DNA of 64,000 nucleotides from Gallionellales bacterium GWA2_54_124 (GCA_001801025.1 MGWO01000007.1:248001-312000), one strand, 5' to 3'. Shown: positions 18,624-29,989, numbered from the stretch's first letter. A program made the numbers and translations. Notes: a model not told the origin generated them from the letters alone.

Positions 18624-19725
18624 TGTCTCTATGGATGATTTCGGCATCCCCGCCGTAACCTAACAGGGTGGCAATATCCTGGCTTGCATGACCTGCGATG
18701 CGGGCGGCTTCATCCGAGTTGTAGTTGATCAGGCCGCGCGCAATATCAGCGCCCTGTTCGCTGACGCAGGCGACGACCGAGCCGCGACTGAATTCACCCG
18801 AGACTTGTTTGACGCCGATAGGCAGCAGGCTCTTGCCATCGGAGCGCAGCGCCTTAATCGCGCCCTGGTCCAGCACGAGGCGGCCTGTCACTTGCAGATG
18901 GCCTGCCAACCACTGTTTGCGGGCCGCAAGCGGCAGTGCGGGGGCTGTGAGCAGCGTGCCGATGGGGACTCCTTCAAACAGGCGCAGCAGCACATCCGGT
19001 TCGTGTCCTGAGGCAATCACGGTGTGCGCGCAGCTAGCCGCTGCACGTTTTGCGGCGAGGATTTTGGTGAGCATGCCGCCGCGACCGATCGCGCTGCCCG
19101 CGCCACCCGCCATGGCCTCAAGATTTGCGTCCCCAGCCTGTGCGCTGGCGACTAACGTGGCAGTCGGGTCTTTGCGGGGATCGGCGGTATACAGGCCGCT
19201 CTGGTCTGTGAGTATCACCAGCGCGTCGGCATCGATCAGGTTGGTGACCAGTGCGCCCAGGGTGTCGTTGTCGCCGAATTTAATTTCATCGGTGACGACT
19301 GTGTCGTTTTCATTGATGATGGGAATGACGCGTAAGGAAAGCAGGGTGGTCAGCGTGGCGCGCGCATTCAGATAGCGTTCGCGATCAGCCAGATCCGCAT
19401 GGGTTAGCAGTACCTGAGCCGCATGCAGGTCGTGTTTGCGGAAACAGGATTCATAGGCTTGTACCAGCCCCATCTGTCCTACCGCTGCCGCTGCCTGTAG
19501 CTCGTGGATCGCGACAGGGCGGCTCGTCCAGCCCAGACGCTGCATACCTTCTGCGATCGCGCCTGAGGAGACCAGCACGACTTCATAGCCACGGCCGTTT
19601 AGCGCGGCGATCTGACGCGCCCAGTTGCCAAGCGCGTCAAGATCGAGTCCCGCGCCCTGATTGGTGACAAGGGAACTGCCGACTTTGACGACGATGCGGC
19701 GGCAGTTGGTCAATACGGTTTTCAT
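18607..19725 (-). CDS. proB: Glutamate 5-kinase
   Basis: First step of proline synthesis, phosphorylating glutamate. The amino-acid-kinase domain spans about residues 8-260 ([51 protein letters not shown]) and a PUA domain covers about 280-365. The length of 372 is typical for the long form, which is feedback-inhibited by proline in known enzymes. It lies downstream of obgE on the same strand, as in many proteobacteria. Its ribosome site is a GAGGA that belongs to a dispersed repeat copy (see that entry). Confidence 0.96.
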   Translation of the reverse strand: MKTVLTNCRRIVVKVGSSLVTNQGAGLDLDALGNWARQIAALNGRGYEVVLVSSGAIAEGMQRLGWTSRPVAIHELQAAAAVGQMGLVQAYESCFRKHDLHAAQVLLTHADLADRERYLNARATLTTLLSLRVIPIINENDTVVTDEIKFGDNDTLGALVTNLIDADALVILTDQSGLYTADPRKDPTATLVASAQAGDANLEAMAGGAGSAIGRGGMLTKILAAKRAAASCAHTVIASGHEPDVLLRLFEGVPIGTLLTAPALPLAARKQWLAGHLQVTGRLVLDQGAIKALRSDGKSLLPIGVKQVSGEFSRGSVVACVSEQGADIARGLINYNSDEAARIAGHASQDIATLLGYGGDAEIIHRDNLVLL

Positions 19726-19728
19726 CGT

Positions 19729-19816
19729 TGAATCCTCAATCCTTCATTCAGAAACAGGAGCACAGGCTCCGTTGTTTCGTGGGAAGACCCTTGCGGTCTC
19801 AATCCTCACTCCTGAT
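19729..19816 (-). repeat. Dispersed GGATTGAGGAT-type repeat, two copies in the obgE-proB gap
   Basis: On the minus strand this gap reads GGAGTGAGGATTGAG at one end and AAGGATTGAGGATTCA at the other, with a GGAGC/GCTCC hairpin between. The second copy supplies the Shine-Dalgarno sequence of proB. Related copies lie in addB, addA and between dnaK and dnaJ. Confidence 0.55.
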
Positions 19817-19817
19817 G

Positions 19818-20951
<1,134 letters not shown>

Positions 20952-21209
20952 TTAAGCTGCAACGATGGAAACTGTCCTGCGCTGTTGCGCGCCCTTGATG
21001 GCAAACACAACACGGCCGGTAACTTTGGCGAACAGGGTGTGATCCTTGCCCATGCCAACGTTTTCGCCGCGGTGAAATTCTGTGCCGCGCTGACGAATAA
21101 TGATGCTGCCTGCATTGATCAGTTCGCCGCCGTAACGCTTAACACCCAATCGTTTCGAGTGTGAGTCGCGGCCGTTACTGGTACTGCCCCCGCCTTTTTT
21201 TGATGCCAT
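20952..21209 (-). CDS. rpmA: 50S ribosomal protein L27
   Basis: 85 residues beginning [20 protein letters not shown], the conserved L27 N-terminus that reaches the peptidyl-transferase centre. It continues with [23 protein letters not shown]. Co-transcribed with rplU, 17 bases downstream of it. Confidence 0.98.
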   Translation of the reverse strand: MASKKGGGSTSNGRDSHSKRLGVKRYGGELINAGSIIIRQRGTEFHRGENVGMGKDHTLFAKVTGRVVFAIKGAQQRRTVSIVAA

Positions 21210-21226
21210 GGTATGTGCTCCTTAAA

Positions 21227-21538
21227 TTACGCGGAAATGCCGTCGATACGGATTTCGGTATAGTTTTGACGATGACCTTGATTCTTTTGGTAATGCTTAC
21301 GACGGCGCATCTTGAAGATGCGAACCTTGTCGCCACGACCATGAGAAACGATGGTTGCCGCAACAGTTGCGCCAAGCAACATTGGTTTGCCGACTGACAG
21401 CTTTTCGCCGTCGGATACCATCAACACCTTGTCCAGCACGATTGCTGATCCGATGTCGCCGGAAATAAGTTCAACTTTTAAAGTTTCGCCGGTAACGACG
21501 CGATATTGCTTACCACCGGTTTTAATGACTGCGTACAT
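21227..21538 (-). CDS. rplU: 50S ribosomal protein L21
   Basis: 103 residues starting [14 protein letters not shown] and containing [21 protein letters not shown], the rRNA-binding L21 signature. First gene of the rplU-rpmA-obgE-proB run, with a strong promoter upstream. Confidence 0.98.
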   Translation of the reverse strand: MYAVIKTGGKQYRVVTGETLKVELISGDIGSAIVLDKVLMVSDGEKLSVGKPMLLGATVAATIVSHGRGDKVRIFKMRRRKHYQKNQGHRQNYTEIRIDGISA

Positions 21539-21576
21539 AACAACCTCGATTGATTGCGGATTTTGCGAAAGCGAGG

Positions 21577-21604
21577 ATTATACAGAAAAATCCGCCCACG
21601 TCAA
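21577..21604 (-). promoter_or_regulatory. Sigma-70 type promoter of rplU-rpmA
   Basis: Reads TTGACG, a 16-base spacer and TATAAT on the minus strand, about 40 bases before the rplU start. Inverted arms GCGGATTTT / AAAATCCGC flank the -10 region. Confidence 0.75.
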
Positions 21605-21638
21605 AAACCTTTTGTTTAAAAATAGATTACGGATGCTT

Positions 21639-22895
21639 TTAACGGCGCATCGAGTCGAAGAACTCGGCGTTGTTTTTGGTTGCCTTGATTTTGCCGAGCA
21701 AGAATTCCATGGATTCCAGTTCGTCCATCGGGTAGAGCAATTTGCGCAGCAGCCAGATGCGTTGCAGTACGTCAGGCTTGAGCAGCAGCTCTTCCTTGCG
21801 GGTGCCCGAGCGGTTGATGTTGATCGCCGGGTAGATGCGTTTTTCGGCCATGCGGCGATCCAGATGGATTTCCATGTTGCCCGTGCCCTTAAACTCTTCG
21901 TAGATCACATCGTCCATGCGGGAGCCGGTATCGACCAGCGCCGTTGCAATAATGGTCAGCGAGCCGCCTTCTTCGATGTTGCGTGCCGCGCCGAAGAAGC
22001 GTTTCGGGCGATGCAGCGCATTGGCATCCACGCCGCCGGTCAGTACCTTGCCGGAGGACGGAATCACCGTGTTGTAAGCGCGCGCCAGGCGAGTGATCGA
22101 ATCGAGCAAAATGACGACATCTTTTTTGTGCTCTACCAGTCTCTTGGCCTTTTCCAGCACCATTTCGGCGACTTGCACGTGGCGGCTGGCCGGTTCGTCG
22201 AACGTAGAGGCAACCACTTCGCCGCGCACGGTGCGCGTCATTTCGGTTACTTCTTCAGGGCGCTCGTCGATCAGCAGCACGATCAAGGTGGCATCGGGAT
22301 TGTTGGCTGAGATCGAATGCGCGATGTGCTGCAGCATGACCGTTTTGCCGGATTTCGGGGAGGCGACTAACAGGCCGCGCTGACCCTTGCCGATGGGTGC
22401 CACGATATCGATGACGCGGCCGGTGATGTTTTCTTCGGCGCGGATATCGCGCTCCAGAATCAGCGGTCGGGTCGGAAACAGTGGTGTCAGATTCTCAAAG
22501 AGAATCTTGTTCTTGGCGTTTTCAGGTGGTTCGTCGTTGACCTTGTCAACCTTCACCAGCGCAACATAGCGCTCACCATCCTTAGGTGTGCGAATTTCGC
22601 CTTCGATCGAGTCGCCGGTGTGCAGATTAAAGCGGCGTATCTGGCTAGGGCTCACGTAAATATCGTCGGGACCTGCGAGGTACGACGTGTCGGGGGAGCG
22701 CAGGAAGCCGAAGCCGTCCGGCAGAATTTCCAGTGTACCGTCGCCGTAAATGCTCTCGCCTTTTTTCGCGTGGCTTTTCAGCAGTGCGAACATCAGGTCT
22801 TGCTTGCGCATGCGGTTGGCGTTCTCGATTTGATTGGCGGCTGCCATTTCAACGAGTTCGGTGATGTGTTTTAATTTGATTTCAGATAGATGCAT
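21639..22895 (-). CDS. rho: Transcription termination factor Rho
   Basis: Hexameric RNA-dependent ATPase that ends transcription. Starts [18 protein letters not shown]. The RNA-binding cold-shock-like domain covers about 48-120 ([22 protein letters not shown]), Walker A is SPKSGKT near 178-184, and the Q- and R-loops are in the C-terminal half. Length 418, matching E. coli (419). It lies downstream of trxA on the same strand, a common arrangement in proteobacteria. No own terminator is visible. Confidence 0.98.
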   Translation of the reverse strand: MHLSEIKLKHITELVEMAAANQIENANRMRKQDLMFALLKSHAKKGESIYGDGTLEILPDGFGFLRSPDTSYLAGPDDIYVSPSQIRRFNLHTGDSIEGEIRTPKDGERYVALVKVDKVNDEPPENAKNKILFENLTPLFPTRPLILERDIRAEENITGRVIDIVAPIGKGQRGLLVASPKSGKTVMLQHIAHSISANNPDATLIVLLIDERPEEVTEMTRTVRGEVVASTFDEPASRHVQVAEMVLEKAKRLVEHKKDVVILLDSITRLARAYNTVIPSSGKVLTGGVDANALHRPKRFFGAARNIEEGGSLTIIATALVDTGSRMDDVIYEEFKGTGNMEIHLDRRMAEKRIYPAININRSGTRKEELLLKPDVLQRIWLLRKLLYPMDELESMEFLLGKIKATKNNAEFFDSMRR

Positions 22896-23031
22896 GGTAA
22901 CGCGCGAAGAGTGGTCTTGATGGGGAAATGCTGGATGAGTCGGTGGAGTTGTCCACCCGCACGGTCTGGTTCGCTTGTTTTTAGTTGCGGCGATAGCTCA
23001 GGTGTGCAATGCGGGTGTGACAATACAGATT

Positions 23032-23358
23032 TTAGATGTGGCTGTCAATAAAAGCGGTTAATTGTGATTTTGACAAAGCACCTACTTTGGTCGCTTCAAT
23101 ATTGCCGTTTTTAAACAGCATCAGAGTCGGAATGCCGCGCACGCCGAATTTTTGCGGCGTTTGCTGGTTTTCATCGACGTTCAGCTTTGCAATCGTCAGT
23201 CGCCCTTCGTATTCCTTGGCGATTTCGTCCAGAATAGGTGCGATCATGCGGCAAGGCCCGCACCATTCAGCCCAGTAGTCGACCAGCACAGGCAGGGCCG
23301 CTTGGATGACTTCTGCGTCAAACGTTGCATCTGTAACGTAATGAATATGTTCGCTCAT
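23032..23358 (-). CDS. trxA: Thioredoxin
   Basis: Cytoplasmic disulfide reductase with the active site WCGPC (Cys33, Cys36), 108 residues, the normal size. It carries the conserved PTLMLFKNG cis-proline region. Upstream of rho on the same strand. It may serve as electron donor for enzymes in this window such as the ArsC-type reductase, by inference only. Confidence 0.97.
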   Translation of the reverse strand: MSEHIHYVTDATFDAEVIQAALPVLVDYWAEWCGPCRMIAPILDEIAKEYEGRLTIAKLNVDENQQTPQKFGVRGIPTLMLFKNGNIEATKVGALSKSQLTAFIDSHI

Positions 23359-23582
23359 GATTGAATCTCGCTATGAATGTAGGGTGTGAAGCAATTGTAA
23401 TGGCTGGAAGTGACGATATAAATTCAGCACTTGAGTTCGCATCCTATCTAAAAAATTGCGTGCTGTGAAGTGTGTGATGCGCACATTTACGATCTAGGCA
23501 GCCTGTCAGTCCCGATTGGGTATCGGTTTGCTGTCGCCATAATGCAATATGGCCTTATTAAATAGGCTGATTTATTATCTGA

Positions 23583-23613
23583 TGCCTCTGCTAAAATAGA
23601 GGCACTTTTGTTT
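23583..23613 (+). promoter_or_regulatory. Hairpin with T-tract in the fdxA leader
   Basis: TGCCTCT / AGAGGCA stem with an 8-base loop followed by CTTTTGTTT, ending just before the fdxA ribosome site. It looks like an intrinsic terminator or attenuator placed immediately upstream of the coding sequence. Confidence 0.45.
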
Positions 23614-23628
23614 ATCTGGAGTGTTGCA

Positions 23629-23952
23629 ATGACGTACGTTGTTTCGGAAAACTGTATCAAATGTAAATTTACCGACTGTGTGGATGTGTGCCCGGTAGAC
23701 TGCTTTCGCGAGGGACCAAATTTCTTGGTGATCGATCCCGACGAATGTATCGATTGCACTTTGTGTGTGGCCGAGTGCCCGGCTGAAGCGATCTTCGCGG
23801 AGGATGATTTGCCTGCTGATCAGACTCACTTCACTGCGCTGAATGCGGAATTGTCGAAGTTGTGGGGCGTCATCGTTGAAAAGAAAGACCCGCCGGCGGA
23901 TGCGGAAGAATGGCAGGGCGTAAAGGATAAACTACACCTGCTCGAACGCTAA
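23629..23952 (+). CDS. fdxA: 7Fe ferredoxin (3Fe-4S/4Fe-4S)
   Basis: 107 residues with cysteines at 9, 12, 17, 21, 25, 40, 43, 46 and 50. The spacing equals that of Azotobacter ferredoxin I shifted by one (3Fe-4S: 9, 17, 50; 4Fe-4S: 21, 40, 43, 46). Cytoplasmic electron carrier. The start was chosen at MTYVVSENC with CTGGAG upstream; a longer frame adds non-conserved residues. The stop is directly followed by the nuclease gene. Confidence 0.95.
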   Translation: MTYVVSENCIKCKFTDCVDVCPVDCFREGPNFLVIDPDECIDCTLCVAECPAEAIFAEDDLPADQTHFTALNAELSKLWGVIVEKKDPPADAEEWQGVKDKLHLLER

Positions 23953-26697
23953 TTGCCAGATAACCCGCGGTCAGGATCAGGCTTTTATAGCCATATCGCT
24001 GCACAAATTCTTTTGTGTCAGGCGTCTCCTGACTTGCGCGGTGCGATGGTGCTGCTGCCGAACTACCATGCTGCCGGGCCGCTGGCTCAGGCATTGAGCG
24101 CGGCGGCGGGTATGCCCGCTTTGTTGTTACCGCAGATGACAACACTCGCTGACTGGGCGCAGACAGTTGCGCTCACGCCCTCAGTTCAGTCCGATACGCA
24201 ACGCTTACTTACGCTGTATCAGGCGCTGCGCGATCGCAACTGGTTTCCCGATGCCGATCTATGGAGTCTGTCGCGTGAATTGCTGACGCTGATGGATGAG
24301 CTGACGCGGCACCATGTTTCACTTCCTGAATCAACTGAAGCCTTTTCACGTCAGCTGGTGGCAGCTTATCGTGCGCGAAGCGGTGTGGCGATGCAGTTCG
24401 AGGCGCGCGTCGTTCACGAGTTATGGTACGCGATGGCCGCGCATGACGAACTGGACGTGACTGCCGCGTATCAGCAGCGACTGGCGATCTTAGCCCGGCA
24501 AGTGACGATGCCGCTGTTTGTATTGCAAACCTGCGATCTTGATGCGCCCGAAATGCGTTTTTTAGCAGCTTGTCGTGAGCGAGTCCGTGTGACCGTGTTC
24601 GATTTGCGCGAGCTGGTCGGTATGGATGCGGGGTGCGCGCTGCTGTCTTGTGCTTTGCAACAAAATCTTCAGAGTGAGGATCTGCAAAGTGCGGCGCAAA
24701 CACTCGTCAAAAGCGTGCCTTTAACGGACCGGATTCAACTTTTTGGCGCGCACGGCATGGAGCAGGAGGCGCAAGCGGCGGACTTGCAGGTGCGACGCTG
24801 GCTGCTCGAGGGTAAAACAGCCATTGCAGTCGTCGTGCAAGATCGTATGGTGGCGCGGCGATTGCGTGCATTGCTGGAGCGCGCCTGCGTTACGGTGCAG
24901 GATGAAACCGGCTGGACGTTTGCCACGCTGTCGGTCAGTACGGTGCTGATGCGCTGGCTGGAAGCGGTGCAGGGCGATTTTTATTATCAGGATGTACTCG
25001 ACTTGCTCAAGTCGCCCTTTTTGTTTGCCGAAAATCAGGTGTTGCGCAAACAGGCAGCCTACCAGTTTGAGCAGCTGGTGCGCCGTCACGGCGTGGTCCT
25101 GCACCTGCATGAGCATATCGCGGTGGCCGAGCGCGAAGCGCCCGAGTTGGTTGCTTCTTTAGTGCGTCTGCGTCAGGCGGCGCGTTTGCTTGCCGCTCGT
25201 CATGCTTCACTGTCAGGCTGGTTGTCAGCGTTACACGACAGTCTGGATATTCTGGGCGTGATTCACGGGTGGCGTCAGGATGCCGCAGGCCAGCAGCTGA
25301 TGCAGTTGCTCTCGCTCTGGCAGGAGGAATTGCAGGCCGACACGACAAGTTGCAGCTTTTCGGAGTGGCGACGCTGGCTCTCGCAGCAACTCGATTTAAA
25401 TACCTATCGCGATCTCTCCATTGACAGCCCTGTGCTGTTCACTCATCTGGCAGCGACACGCTGGCGTTGTTTCGATGCGGTGCTGTTGCTCGGTTGTGAC
25501 GCAGCGCACCTGCCCGCGCCCGCCAACGCCGGGCAATGGTTTAACGATGCCGTGCGCACGACGCTGGGGTTGCCCTTGTCCTGCGTGCAACAGGAAAGGG
25601 TGCGTGACGATTTATTATCGCTGCTGGCGATGAACGACACGGTGCTTGCGACTTGGCAGGCCAATTGCAACGGTGAGCCGAATCTGCTCAGCCCTTACTT
25701 TGAGATGCTGCGCGCGATGCATTTGTTGGCCTTCGGACATGATTTGATGAACCGGGAATTGGCCGATTTGATTCCCCATACGCGAGTCAGGATCCGGGAT
25801 TCAGGATGCAGGATTCAGGATCCAGCAGAAATGCCGCGCCCCGTTGTGCCGCCGGAACTGATCCCGCAAAAAATATCGCCGTCCGGCTATAACTCGCTGG
25901 TGGCGTGCCCTTATCAATATTTTGCGCGGTATGTGCTGCATCTGAATGAACTGGACGATGTGCGCGAAGATCTGGATAAGCGCGATTACGGTACCTGGGT
26001 GCATGAAGTGTTGCAGCGCTTTCATACTGAAATTCCGCAGCTCGGCAGCAGCGACAAAGGCGAGGCAGAACGCGTCCTGCGGCGGATCAGCGATGAGGTG
26101 TTTGCCGGCGCGCTGGCGCATGACTATCTGGCACGTGCCTGGCTGTTACGCTGGCAGGGACTGATCCCGGCCTATTTGAGCTGGCAGCTGGAAAATGAAG
26201 CCGCCGGCTGGCGCTACCATGCGGCCGAGGTGCCGTTTGAGGTTGCGGTATCCGGCAATCTGCTGCTGCGCGGGCGGCTCGATCGTGTCGACATCTCTGT
26301 GGAGGACGCTGATAAATTTGCCGTGATTGATTATAAAACGCAGTCGATTCAGTTGCTTAAAAACAAATTGAAATCGCCCGGCGAAGACGTGCAGCTGGCC
26401 TGCTACGCGCATGTGCAGGGGGCTGGCGTGGCGGCTTTTGTGAGTCTGGATGACGAGTCGGTGCAGGCCGTGTCACCCGATGAAGAAATAGACGAACTGG
26501 CACAACTTACCATCAGGCGTCTGGGGGAAATTTTTGAGCAACTGAGGGGAGGCGCCGTTATGCCCGCCCATGGCGCTGAAAAAATTTGCAGCTATTGCGA
26601 GATGAGAGGGGTGTGTCGCCGGGGCGAATGGGAGGAAAGTCAGGATCGAAAATCGACGATTGAGGCGCGGGGCGTGGGAGGCGATCTGAATGGATAA
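23953..26697 (+). CDS. AddB-like PD-(D/E)XK exonuclease/helicase subunit
   Basis: Double-strand-break repair subunit expected to pair with the downstream AddA-like protein. The N-terminal 600 residues are a degenerate helicase-like region. The C-terminal nuclease domain has Asp780 and the core DYK at 793-795. An iron-sulfur staple is present: Cys652 (ACPYQYFARY) with Cys879, Cys882 and Cys888 (CSYCEMRGVC). These are AddB hallmarks. The TTG start abuts the fdxA stop and has no ribosome site, so translation may depend on the upstream gene. Two dispersed-repeat copies are read in frame, one just before the nuclease domain and one at the C-terminal tail. Eight bases overlap the next gene. Confidence 0.85.
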   Translation: MPDNPRSGSGFYSHIAAQILLCQASPDLRGAMVLLPNYHAAGPLAQALSAAAGMPALLLPQMTTLADWAQTVALTPSVQSDTQRLLTLYQALRDRNWFPDADLWSLSRELLTLMDELTRHHVSLPESTEAFSRQLVAAYRARSGVAMQFEARVVHELWYAMAAHDELDVTAAYQQRLAILARQVTMPLFVLQTCDLDAPEMRFLAACRERVRVTVFDLRELVGMDAGCALLSCALQQNLQSEDLQSAAQTLVKSVPLTDRIQLFGAHGMEQEAQAADLQVRRWLLEGKTAIAVVVQDRMVARRLRALLERACVTVQDETGWTFATLSVSTVLMRWLEAVQGDFYYQDVLDLLKSPFLFAENQVLRKQAAYQFEQLVRRHGVVLHLHEHIAVAEREAPELVASLVRLRQAARLLAARHASLSGWLSALHDSLDILGVIHGWRQDAAGQQLMQLLSLWQEELQADTTSCSFSEWRRWLSQQLDLNTYRDLSIDSPVLFTHLAATRWRCFDAVLLLGCDAAHLPAPANAGQWFNDAVRTTLGLPLSCVQQERVRDDLLSLLAMNDTVLATWQANCNGEPNLLSPYFEMLRAMHLLAFGHDLMNRELADLIPHTRVRIRDSGCRIQDPAEMPRPVVPPELIPQKISPSGYNSLVACPYQYFARYVLHLNELDDVREDLDKRDYGTWVHEVLQRFHTEIPQLGSSDKGEAERVLRRISDEVFAGALAHDYLARAWLLRWQGLIPAYLSWQLENEAAGWRYHAAEVPFEVAVSGNLLLRGRLDRVDISVEDADKFAVIDYKTQSIQLLKNKLKSPGEDVQLACYAHVQGAGVAAFVSLDDESVQAVSPDEEIDELAQLTIRRLGEIFEQLRGGAVMPAHGAEKICSYCEMRGVCRRGEWEESQDRKSTIEARGVGGDLNG
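25784..25822 (+). repeat. Dispersed TCAGGAT repeat inside the addB-like gene
   Basis: Four near-identical units (TCAGGAT / GGGATTCAGGAT) in tandem within 39 bases, bounded by GGATCC at both ends. Translated in frame as a linker beginning RVRIRDSGCRIQDP just ahead of the nuclease domain. Confidence 0.65.
26639..26665 (+). repeat. Degenerate repeat copy at the 3' end of the addB-like gene
   Basis: Contains GTCAGGATCG and CGATTGAGG. Encodes the polar C-terminal tail after the last cluster cysteine. Confidence 0.35.
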
Positions 26698-29600
26698 CCG
26701 CGAGGCACTGAACCCGAACCGGAGCGTGGTAGTCGAGGCGTGTGCCGGCAGCGGCAAGACATGGCTGCTTGTCTCGCGGGTTGTGCGACTGTTGCTCGAC
26801 GGGGTCGCGCCCGGAGAGATTCTTGCCATCACCTTTACACGCAAGGCCGCACAGGAAATGCAGGCCCGTCTGCGCGACTGGCTGTATGACCTGGCCGCTA
26901 AAGATGATGAGTTCGTACGCGACTTTCTGACGCAGCGCGGTGTGGAGGATGTGGAGCGTGCACTGCCTCGTGCCCGGTTGTTGTATCAGCAGTTTTTGCT
27001 GGCTCGTCCCGCAGTGACCATCAGTACCTTTCACGGCTGGTTTATGCAGATTTTACAGCGCGCGCCGGTCAGCGCCGGTAGCGCGGGGGGGGTACAACTG
27101 CTCGAGAAAACCGCCGCGCTGTGGCAGGAAGCATGGCAGATATTTCTGGATGAGTTGCAAAGTGCGCCCGAGAGCGAAGCGGCTCAGTCTATGATGGTTT
27201 TGTTCAGAGAATTAGGCTTGTCCAATACGCAAAGCCTGCTGGGAAATTTCGTCCATAAACGTAGTGAATGGTGGGCCTATACGGCGGGGCAGGGGGAGTC
27301 GGCTTTAGACTTCGCAATACAAAATCTGCGCGCCGAATTTGAGGTGGACCTCACGTGTGATCCGCTGGCAGAATTATTTGATAAGACGCATTTCGCCGGC
27401 GATGTGCGTGCCCTATCAGCGCTGCTCAATGCGAGTGCTGCGCAGAAGGCTAAAGCGCTTCGCCTGCTCGTGCCGCTGGATGGCGTGCAGCCTGCAGCAC
27501 AGCGTTTTGATTTGCTGTGGGACGAGTTGTTTACCAAAAAGAACGAGCCACGCGCAATTAAGGCCAACAAAGGGCAAGATGAGGCGCAGTTAGGGCAGGC
27601 CGTCGAGTTGGTGCGCGCGCAGTTGCTGGACGTTTATAACCTGTGGCAGACGCAAAAACTCTATCAGACAAATTGTCATGCGCTGCGTTGCGGGGTCGGC
27701 TTGCTTGCCGCGTATCAGCAATTGAAACAGCGTCAGCAATCCCTTGATTTTGGGGATCTGGAATGGCGGGTGTGCCAGCTGTTAAACGACAGCGATCATG
27801 CAGAATACCTGCAATACAAGCTGGATAGCCGCTATCGCCATGTACTACTGGATGAATTTCAGGATACCAATCCGCTGCAGTGGCAGATACTGCAATCCTG
27901 GTTTGCCGCATCTAAGGCGGTGGACAGTACGCCGACGGTGTTTGTGGTAGGGGACCCGAAACAGTCAATTTACCGTTTCCGTAGGGCTGATGCGCGACTG
28001 TTCGATGTGGTGCGTCGCTATCTGGTGCAGGATTATGCGGCGCTGCACCTGAAAAAGAACGAAACGCGGCGCAATTCCCCTGCGGTGCTGGTTGCGGTGA
28101 ACGGGGTGTTTGACGGCTTGCCGGAATTTTCCGGGTTCGTGACGCATCAGGCTCACCAGACGTCGCTGCCCGGTTATGTTCAGGTGTTGCCGCTGGCAGT
28201 ACTGTCCGAAAAAAGCGATAAGCCTTCAACGCAGAACGGTAAACTGACGCTGCGCAATCCATTGCAGATGGCATATCCCGAACTTGAGGAAGGGGCGCGG
28301 GAGCTGGAGGCCGCGCAGTTCGCGGAAAAAATAAAGCAGATTGTCGGCGTGTGGCAGGTTCAAGAGCAAGGCTTGCGTCGCGTCGCGCAATTTTCCGACA
28401 TCATGGTGTTGGTGCGCCGCCGTACCCATCTGAAGATATACGAGCAGGCGCTACGCCGGCATTCTGTTCCGTTTTTGACCTCGCGCCGGGGCGGTCTGCT
28501 CGATACGCTGGAGGCGTCCGACATTCAGTCGCTGCTGACCTTTTTGATTACGCCGTTTGCCGATCTTGCGCTGGCACACACGCTGCGTACGCCGATGTTT
28601 TCCTGCACCGACGACGACCTTATGAAAATTCAGGTGTCAGGACTCAGGATGCAGGATGCAGGGGGGGGCGATTCAAGTACGTCTGAGCTGAATCCTCAAT
28701 CCTCGATCCCGAATCCTAGCTGGTGGCAGCGTCTGAAAAGTCTGGTTGACGCCGGCACGGCGACGCCGGCATTGCAGCGCGCGCAGTGTTTGCTGCAAGC
28801 CTGGATTTTACTGGCCGATAAGCTGCCGGTGCATGACTTGCTTGACCGTATTTATTTTGAAGGCGATGCGCAAGATCGTTATGCTGCAGCCGTGCCAGAG
28901 GTGATGCGTGCGACGGTGCTTGCCAATTTGCAGGCATTTCTGGAAATTGCGCTGAATATCGATTCGGGGCGCTATCCCAGTTTGCCGGGATTTTTGCGTG
29001 AATTGGCCGAACTGCGCCGCGCAGATGACAATGAATCGCCCGATGAAGGCCGTGTTGCGCAGACGGGGAATGCAATCCGGATTTATACCGTGCATGAGGC
29101 CAAGGGCTTAGAGGCGCCCATCGTGTGGCTGCTGGATGCCAATGCCCGTCCGCCTGTTGATCGGGGGTATGACGTGCTGGTTGACTGGCCTACCGATGCA
29201 AAAGCGCCGGTGCATTTTTCGGTTTATGGCGATAAAGCCAGTCGTGGCGAGGTGCGAGAGCGCTATTTTCAACAGGAATCGGCGCTGGCGCAGCGCGAAG
29301 ATTTGAATCTGCTGTATGTCGCGATGACCCGCGCCAAGCAAGCATTGCTGGTTAGCGGCAGCGGCGCGCAACTTGAGCATTGCTGGTACCAGCGCATTGC
29401 CGATACGACAGAGGGCGCGGCTGAAAATCCGCTCGCTGTGGTGCCTTTGCTCAATCCATTATTTACGATCCACTATCCTCAATCCTGTCTTCCAGATCCG
29501 CGCCTGTCACAGGCGCTACCGGTCGGTATGCGCAAATCTGTGATGAACGACGCGCAGCGTCAGGGCGTCTGGTTGCACGGTTTGCTGCAACATTTAGCGA

Positions 29601-29989
29601 TACCGGATGCGCTTTTCCGGGAAAATCAAGAACAGGAATTGCAGCGAAAACTGAACATCCCCTCAGCGTTGATGCCCGAACTTTGGCAACAGGCACAAGC
29701 GATTTTGAGTGCGACTGAGCTTTCGCGATTTTTCGATGCGCAGTATTATCAGCAGGCGGCGAATGAGGTGGGCTATGTGAATGCGGCGGGACAATTGCGG
29801 CGCATCGATCGACTGGTTGAATTTGAGACAGAAGTCTGGGTGCTGGACTATAAAACAGGTTTAAATAGCGCGATGCAGTCTCATGCGGCACAGCTTGAGG
29901 AGTACCGTATCGCGATGCAGGCTGTTTATCCGGACAAGACGGTACGCTGCGCGGTCATCTTCGCGGAGGGTAAATTGCTTGAAATCTGA
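26690..29989 (+). CDS. AddA-like UvrD/Rep helicase-nuclease
   Basis: Superfamily 1 helicase with a C-terminal nuclease, partner of the AddB-like protein in processing double-strand breaks. Walker A ACAGSGKTW is at 17-25, the helicase II motif DEFQDTNP near 387-394, GDPKQSIYRFRRA near 421, and LNLLYVAMTRAK near 872 (motif VI). The terminal nuclease has LDYKTG near 1053-1057. The length of 1099 fits. Two dispersed-repeat copies are read through in frame (near residues 648-676 and 928-933). Two G8 tracts (27085-27092 and 28661-28668) lie in the coding sequence and could slip. Confidence 0.88.
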   Translation: MDNREALNPNRSVVVEACAGSGKTWLLVSRVVRLLLDGVAPGEILAITFTRKAAQEMQARLRDWLYDLAAKDDEFVRDFLTQRGVEDVERALPRARLLYQQFLLARPAVTISTFHGWFMQILQRAPVSAGSAGGVQLLEKTAALWQEAWQIFLDELQSAPESEAAQSMMVLFRELGLSNTQSLLGNFVHKRSEWWAYTAGQGESALDFAIQNLRAEFEVDLTCDPLAELFDKTHFAGDVRALSALLNASAAQKAKALRLLVPLDGVQPAAQRFDLLWDELFTKKNEPRAIKANKGQDEAQLGQAVELVRAQLLDVYNLWQTQKLYQTNCHALRCGVGLLAAYQQLKQRQQSLDFGDLEWRVCQLLNDSDHAEYLQYKLDSRYRHVLLDEFQDTNPLQWQILQSWFAASKAVDSTPTVFVVGDPKQSIYRFRRADARLFDVVRRYLVQDYAALHLKKNETRRNSPAVLVAVNGVFDGLPEFSGFVTHQAHQTSLPGYVQVLPLAVLSEKSDKPSTQNGKLTLRNPLQMAYPELEEGARELEAAQFAEKIKQIVGVWQVQEQGLRRVAQFSDIMVLVRRRTHLKIYEQALRRHSVPFLTSRRGGLLDTLEASDIQSLLTFLITPFADLALAHTLRTPMFSCTDDDLMKIQVSGLRMQDAGGGDSSTSELNPQSSIPNPSWWQRLKSLVDAGTATPALQRAQCLLQAWILLADKLPVHDLLDRIYFEGDAQDRYAAAVPEVMRATVLANLQAFLEIALNIDSGRYPSLPGFLRELAELRRADDNESPDEGRVAQTGNAIRIYTVHEAKGLEAPIVWLLDANARPPVDRGYDVLVDWPTDAKAPVHFSVYGDKASRGEVRERYFQQESALAQREDLNLLYVAMTRAKQALLVSGSGAQLEHCWYQRIADTTEGAAENPLAVVPLLNPLFTIHYPQSCLPDPRLSQALPVGMRKSVMNDAQRQGVWLHGLLQHLAIPDALFRENQEQELQRKLNIPSALMPELWQQAQAILSATELSRFFDAQYYQQAANEVGYVNAAGQLRRIDRLVEFETEVWVLDYKTGLNSAMQSHAAQLEEYRIAMQAVYPDKTVRCAVIFAEGKLLEI
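28631..28718 (+). repeat. Dispersed repeat inside the addA-like gene, inverted arms
   Basis: Left part carries CAGGACTCAGGATGCAGGA. Right part carries AATCCTCAATCCTCGATCC. The two are imperfect inverted copies (about 13 of 17 bases pair) around a G8 tract. Read in frame as a Ser/Asn/Pro-rich insert between helicase motifs. Confidence 0.6.
29473..29487 (+). repeat. Short repeat copy in the addA-like gene
   Basis: ATCCTCAATCCTG core, read in frame in the linker between the helicase and nuclease parts. Confidence 0.45.

Noticed and set aside
18426..18647. Minus-strand frame of 73 codons ending like ProB
   Set aside because: Its 5' third overlaps proB, there is no ribosome site, and composition is low-quality; kept only as a remark on possible duplication.
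21351..22310. Plus-strand open frame (319 codons) opposite rplU and rho
   Set aside because: Overlaps two essential genes in antisense and shows no protein family features.
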